This document shows, in pieces, positions 58,801 to 64,000 of a stretch of 64,000 nt of DNA (position 1 is the first letter of the stretch; each line of letters begins with the position of its first letter). Location of the stretch: NCBI GenBank assembly GCA_015039365.1, contig WION01000023.1:186001-250000 (forward strand), in the 5' to 3' direction. The position numbers and the translations under genes are program-made. The notes beneath the pieces are model-generated. The model was not told the DNA's origin and did no database searches. It was given only the letters and a program-made list of their open reading frames with translations. The stretch is from Amanita rubescens. Taxonomy: Eukaryota; Basidiomycota; Agaricomycetes; Agaricales; Amanitaceae.

Positions 58801-58946
58801 AGGAGGTAGTTGAACTTCTACTTCAACATCATCCTAAACAAGAACACCTGGATCTTGCTCTGGAGGCAGCCCCAAAGAAATCAAAGAAATTTGATTCCAC
58901 AGAAATTGTGGAGTTATTGCTCAAACATGGAGCCAAATATATATGA
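52871..58946 (+). pseudogene. Ankyrin-repeat gene, 3' exons (about 45 repeats, in-frame stop)
   Basis: Continues 18069-19110. An exon from about 52871 encodes RAFHCQAAEGAVLALPKGAI, then NKFHFQQHAACHAINWYK and GSLYLVTECVKTANWGTAVF. Further exons include DFVADSLNPNISGLLN and LLSAYVDSGHST. The last exon (about 54314-58946) encodes ankyrin repeats. The first half is of 34-residue GNALQAASFSGHQKVVELLL type; from about 56340 on, two alternating types form 64-67-residue double units (GNPLQAASYMGWSDIVEQLL then GNALQAALSG.KRPTASLLL). TAG at 54888-54890 replaces TAT (GGHYG) and stops the frame, while the reading resumes in the same frame. Coding DNA is nearly free of CpG. Ankyrin arrays bind proteins; the role here is unknown. 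Confidence 0.75.
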
Positions 58947-59117
58947 TGGACTGCCTTTGATCTGGATGTACAACAAGTGTATAATAGGATATGTAGTTCT
59001 CTTGTCATCTTATCATTTATTTGAATCCCTTTTGCCATGGTGAGAATGTGATGTATGTCAAGGTTTTTATATTGTCAGGATAGAGCAGGAATGTACATAA
59101 ACCCATCAGAACATACA

Positions 59118-61225
59118 TCATGAAGGCATTCCATATCATAGGTGAGACAAACCACCATCCTACTAGTAAGCTGCCTTCTACGTAATTGCAAGTAACGACC
59201 AAGATCGACGAGTCAACAATAATCCATAAACCCCTGCACCCCACTCGCCACGGCAGGCGGAAACTTAAACGCCATCAACTTATTCCCAAACATGCGTACG
59301 ATCCTCCCGATAGACTCTTTCAACCCATCACTCAACTCGGTCAGGATCGCATTAGCTTTCGCACGTTCCTCCTCTGCTTGTTGATCTTCTTTTGATTTGG
59401 AATTTGCGTTTGCAGGTCTGGATGGTGAGTCCGTGGTGGTAGCGGTGGTAGCGGTGGTAGTCGAGTTGAATGGAGAAACATTTGCAGTGGCGGCGGTACC
59501 AGAGGCAGGAGACGACGAAGCCACCGAGATTTCCGCGCGCCACTTGTCCAGTTCCCGAAGGAACCTAACCATCGCTTCAAGAATCTTGGGTATATCCCTC
59601 TGCACGACGCCGTACTGATCTTCCGTCAACGACGCACAAACATAATGGCTCAACACTACGAAGCATCAGCTACCAGATCAACAACGCGTTGGGAAAAAAA
59701 AACGTACTATCAAACACGACCAAATCCAAATCTTTATTCGGCACACCGTTCTCGACGAGTTTATGAACCCTTTCGCGAGTCCACCATTCATAACTCGTTT
59801 TTGTTCCACTTTTGAACCACACCGGACACTACGCATTATCCACCCTTTCACACGATCCCTTGTTGCTTTTTTAAAATCTTCCACCCACTTGTTGAACACG
59901 CCTCCGTCACCATTCTGTTTCACCGCCGCCGCCGCGGGCAAAGGAGCTCCTTCCCGTTTCGCAGGCGTACTACTCCTCAACGCGCTCCTAAACAACTCTG
60001 GAACTTTCGCAACGACTTCTTCCACCTCGTCCGTACCTTCTTCGACGGCCCTCGCTAATGGACCGTCTGAAGCTAGACATTCAGCAACGGCGCGAGCGGG
60101 GGTGGCCCAACTTGGTCTTTGTTGTTGTCCTACGAATTTGATGGGTGTGCGTGTGGTTGGTCCTGCTTTTTTGGCTGCGTCAGAGGGCTGGGGAGCGGAA
60201 GATGCTGGTGAAGGGGGAGGGGGTTGGCCGCGGTGTAAGAGGGTTTGGAAGTCGTGTCCGAGTAAGAGGAGAGATTGGCGGACGAGGTGGGATCATAAAC
60301 TCGGCGCGTGCTTTTGGTCTGAAAAGAGGGAGGAACGGAGGGCGGTTGATGGGGGGTATTGTGAGGAAGCGGGGTTTCGGAGTTCCAGGTAGGCAAAGAC
60401 GTGGAATGGGAATAGAGAGGTGGAGGCAGATATGCCGGATATGAGGGCGACGTTTGAGTCTGCAGTTAGGTGCGAGACTGTTATTGGCTGTGAGGTAGAC
60501 GATTCAAAGAGGAGTGATGCCGATTCCCACGTCAAGAGGGTGGTGTATGCTATAGACCATCCTTTGACGAGGAGTGGAAAGTGGTGCAAGGGAAGAAAGA
60601 AGGTCCTGGATCCTCTTATGAAGTGCGCAGTGAAGGGTTTGAGGATGTAAGGAAGTAGAGGCGCCCGGTACAACAAGGGGAGGGCAAGACGAGAGAGGCC
60701 GAACACAATACAAGTAAGTGGCGTGCTACGCGTTGCGAGGATAGTAAAGATGACAAGTGCATGGAGGATGGTCAAAGTGCTGATGAGGGGTCGCGGAGAC
60801 GACAGAGGGGAGAAACGGAAAATAAAATGGTCGGGAAGGATGTTTCGGAATGTGTAGAAGCGATAGCAGCTGGTGAGAAGATGAGGTAGATTAGGCGTGG
60901 GTTGAGGACACGGGTGTTTTCTATGACTTGAATGAGCATACACGTAGAACGAGAAAAAGTAGACGGACTTTGATTTGACGAACCTAAGCTTTGCGTCACC
61001 ATCAAAGATGACGTGGAGAAGGAGTATGAGGATGGATGACGGCAGATATGTCGCAGTCACGCGCGACGTGCTTATTTTGACAAGGCAGACTTGAGTAGAG
61101 CTGAGGGAGACGCGGCGGACGTTGATGTTGTTGTCAAGCGAGCCCACAAGCCACGTGGCACCAGTCAAAAGGAAAGTCGAGGAGTAAAACGGTGCAACGA
61201 ACTCCCAACTGCTCCACTCCACCAA
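59118..61225. repeat. Segmental duplication, right copy, block 1
   Basis: Matches 5127-6460 from ATGAAGGCATT onwards. The right copy is longer, keeping the 5' half of the NDC1-like gene that the left copy lost. Confidence 0.7.
59213..61225 (-). pseudogene. NDC1-like nucleoporin, near-complete with one nonsense codon
   Basis: The order matches NDC1 of the nuclear pore membrane ring: hydrophobic segments (VTATYLPSSILILLLHVI; ALVIFTILATRSTPLTCIVF), PFTAHFIRG, PITVSHLTADSNVALISGIS, RSSLFSDQKH, then a Pro-rich linker. The C-terminal domain reads HYVCASLTEDQYGVVQRDIP, ILEAMVRFL, ELSDGLKESIG, FGNKLMAFKFPP and FMDYC. At 60293-60295 a TGA stands where Trp is expected (..PSL-stop-SHLVRQS..). The reading is otherwise open through EEGTDEVEEVV.., with an unresolved splice near 59830. 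The N-terminal start (61225) is uncertain. The gene is essential in other fungi, so a working copy must exist elsewhere. Confidence 0.75.
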
Positions 61226-61499
61226 GGAGCCACACGGTCAGATGTAACCTTGAATCCAGCATACGAGTGCTGAGTAGAAGAATACGTGGCGGACGAGACG
61301 CTTGAGGGTGTATTTTGCGAGTGGAATGTATGATTGCTGTGGTGATGGAGCGGATGGCGTCACGTCGCACGACACATACATCACTGAAGCTAAGCCAATA
61401 TTGCCAACTGCCCGAGTCGTTCTCTTTCAAAAAATTCTGCGCGTCTCTCGATGACGACGTCAGTCCTGCGATCATATCGGCCTCCCCATACAATTGCGT

Positions 61500-61715
61500 T
61501 CGGATACACGGCCCTCCTCCCTACTACCCGTCCTAGCTTTTACCCCTAGCCGACATCGCTATTACCCTTGCTATCGCTATCGTATTCGCGTCCTTGTCCG
61601 CAATATCCCCTGTCCGCGCTATCAAGCCTTCGCTTTCGCGTCTTGCATCTTCTAGTATTTGCTTAATCACTTTCTTAAAGCCCTTAATACGGTCAACATC
61701 TAATTCTGCCCGACG
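61500..61715. repeat. Segmental duplication, right copy, block 2
   Basis: Matches 13700-13930 (AGCTTTTACCCCTAGCC.., CCCTTAATACGGTCAAC). In the right copy this block follows block 1 after only about 0.3 kb; in the left copy about 7 kb intervenes. Confidence 0.6.
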
Positions 61716-61736
61716 AGACGCATATATGGGGGCTTG

Positions 61737-64000
61737 AGACTATACGGATACCATCATCGTTGTCAGTTACTTGCCAACAGAAAAAAGGGAGGCAGTTTTT
61801 GTACCATGTTAGACGCTGGTCTCATTCATGCCTTCCTCTTGTCGAAGAAGCAAACGCTTCACCACGAGCAACAGGCGTCGCTTGATTGGGCCCGGTCGAA
61901 AACGATAAAGAAGCTCCTGATACTGCACGTCGCGCGCGCACGGGGGTTTCTACACCCCGGAATGCTTTGCAAACTTTCGCAATGAGTCTTTTCCACTCAT
62001 CGGTACCTTCCTCCCGCTCGACGTTCGGCGACAGGATGGAGTTCGCCTAAGCACTTACCCGTGCTGGGATTGACGCGGCCGAATGGCTTAAACGAAAGGT
62101 CGGGGATCGATGCTGTTGAGAAGGGTGGGGTTATATCCTCATTTGGGGGGTACTTGTTTGGCCCATCCACAAGAGGAGTACGGGATGCGGGCGCAGGTTA
62201 CGGTGTAAGGAGGCGATAATACATGCGCCCGAGGAGCGGAGGCGGTTGCTTTCGGAAGGTGCTGCAAAGATACGATGCTTTGGGTTGCAAGGAAGTGGAA
62301 ATATTCGTATCAATACCACTATGGTACACATAGGGAATGAAGAGGTGGTGGCGTAAACGAAGTGGATGCCGAGGAGGTTCTGTTAGCGAACTGGTCGCGC
62401 ATCCGTGCTGAGAGTCTTAGCATTTTTCCCCGAAAATAATGACCCATAGACTTGCGTTCCGTCGAAGAAGACTTATATATTTCCTGGTAGAACGATGCTA
62501 CACAGACGCTAACCATCAATAATCCATATTAACAGGGGCAGAAACGGCACTCACAGCCGCAACGAACTAGATCCGGCTCTCTATTCGGCGCGCTGTTCGC
62601 CGCGATTACACGGATCCACGATCCGCCCATAATATCATGGCTTGCACGCTGGACACCCGTCGCACTCTACTGAGTCAGGCTTTGAAACGGTCTGTTAATG
62701 TTGTACCGGTTGGAAAGAAAAATGGTTCAACATGAGAAGTGGGCATTCGGTCCCAACTGTCGATACCATTGAGGATGCGGTGAATGATGGGCTCGGGTAC
62801 CTGTAAGAGAGTTTGGACGGCGAGTCCCAGCGGAGGGACCGGCGGCGGACATAGAACCATGAAGGCCCGCCCGTAAGTGGAAGTGGGGCTGTGAGCGGTT
62901 GATTGAAGGTACAGCGGGGATGCCATGTCTCGGAGTTTCTGGTGGCAAGGGAATGAGAGCAGAGACGGATACAGGAGATGAAAGGGCCGGGTTGGCAATC
63001 GGGCATGAGTGGAGGCGTTTCAAAAAGAAACAAGGTCGATTCGCATGGAAAAGCTTGGAGGCGTTCGGTATAAAGATGCAAAGAGTCGTCGACAAGGACA
63101 TGAGGGGTGCCGAGGCAAGACAATAGGATGAAGAGAAAGCGGGCCGTTGAGGCTTACAAGTCGTCAAAAAACACAAAAGGTCTTGAAAATGAAAAGCTAT
63201 TTATTTAAGGACGTGGGAATTCATTCCCAACTTTGGGAACGCCGCGGCTGTGCGCTCGCCACTATCTACCTTCTCGGCGTTCACGTTCAGCATCCAACAA
63301 TCTTTTTTTGGTCAAGCGTACATCGATTTTGCATAGCCATCGTCCCACACCATGTCCAATAGAAGTGATGAGCCGCAGTCAGCCTCTGGCTCAAGAGAGC
63401 GAAAAATACAGCGCAGTTGGTGGAAAGGGGCCAAGGATTTCGTTATCAGCAACTGCGGCATGTTCGATATGGGCGACAATGCCAGGAATTTCAACTTCAG
63501 GGCTGAAACTGTCAATGTGGTCATCGGCGACCATCCGGCGCCGGGTGGTGCGCCATGCATTGATATTGGAGAAGCACAAGGTCTGACAATCCTATTTTAC
63601 CAAACGTCGCTTGTGCTTATCATGATCTCCTGATATCAGAACCTCAGCAGATCAGTGACTGCTCCCAAATACCTGTGGCCAAGGATGATCGTAGTTCGGG
63701 AGGCGAAGAGTCCATTAATGCTAGGGAGCAGGCAGCCGCAGGTGAGTTACAGCTTCTCCTTTGTTTCTTCTGACTGATGACGGCTCAGTGCCGCAACAAA
63801 TAAATAGTACTGAAGTGTGTTTTGCCCTGCTCTTTCACTTCTGGGGTTTCATGTTTTCAAGCGTGACAGAAGCATATCTGAGCCAGAGGCAACTGCCACC
63901 TATGCGGAACCAGACCCACCGTCAAACAACTCCGTGAGTGAGCATTTGTAACTCGTTCTGTATGGTGGTTCACGCATTATGCGGACACAGTTTGCGACTG
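61737..64000. repeat. Segmental duplication, right copy, block 3
   Basis: Matches 16366-18740 with small indels and continues beyond the window. It includes the fragment at 62675-62998 (see 17389-17755) and the first exons of the second ankyrin-family gene. Confidence 0.65.
63352..64000 (+). CDS. Second ankyrin-family gene, 5' exons (runs off the window)
   Basis: Exon 1 encodes MSNRSDEPQSASGSRERK, then SWWKGAKDFV and VNVVIGDHPAPGG, ending before GTCTGACAATCC. Exon 2 (after GATATCAG near 63639) and exons at about 63790 and 63865 match the left gene's small exons. The last visible bases (..TTTGCGACTG) stop just before the acceptor of the next exon. The start and splice sites are intact as far as seen. 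Whether it carries ankyrin repeats like its sister cannot be told from this window. Confidence 0.6.

Overview
This window looks like nuclear DNA of a filamentous basidiomycete, most likely an Agaricomycete. Coding exons are split by short introns of about 50-70 nt with GTRNGT donors. Recognisable genes include a fungal peptidase G1 and a nucleoporin NDC1-like sequence, and gene families typical of mushroom genomes are present. Species assignment is inference; no rRNA, tRNA or CRISPR was seen.

Left flank (1-19160): two tandem DUF3597-like genes, a truncated paralogue of a later gene, an intact multi-exon membrane protein gene (3140-4987), a decayed NDC1 copy, a gene with a PD-(D/E)XK-like motif, degenerate repeats encoding basic peptides, a secreted peptidase G1 gene, a lysine-rich protein gene, and the first exons of a large ankyrin-repeat gene (18069-19110).

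Centre (19164-52868): a set of transposons inserted inside one another. A Tc1/mariner element sits at a TA dinucleotide in the ankyrin-repeat gene. A Helitron (about 19254-51390) is inserted in that element's left terminal repeat. The Helitron's Rep-helicase gene is itself cut twice. One cut is an element of about 19.6 kb (about 26002-45630) carrying a DDE integrase gene, an SPT5-like gene, a Cys-rich gene with a possible HECT-like end, and a 2 x 2,024 bp inverted duplication. The other is an 838-bp hAT-type element with an 8-bp target duplication. A second hAT-type element (1,147 bp, also with an 8-bp target duplication) splits an exon of the SPT5-like gene.

Right flank (52869-64000): the remaining exons of the ankyrin-repeat gene, with roughly 45 repeats and an in-frame stop. 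A second, partly diverged copy of the left-flank segment follows (NDC1 pseudogene, then the start of a second gene of the ankyrin family). The left flank, ankyrin gene and right flank therefore form a tandem segmental duplication.

The Tc1 element, the 1.1-kb hAT element and the ankyrin exons contain almost no CpG, while the Helitron and the integrase element keep CpG. This suggests the first group was exposed to cytosine methylation for longer.
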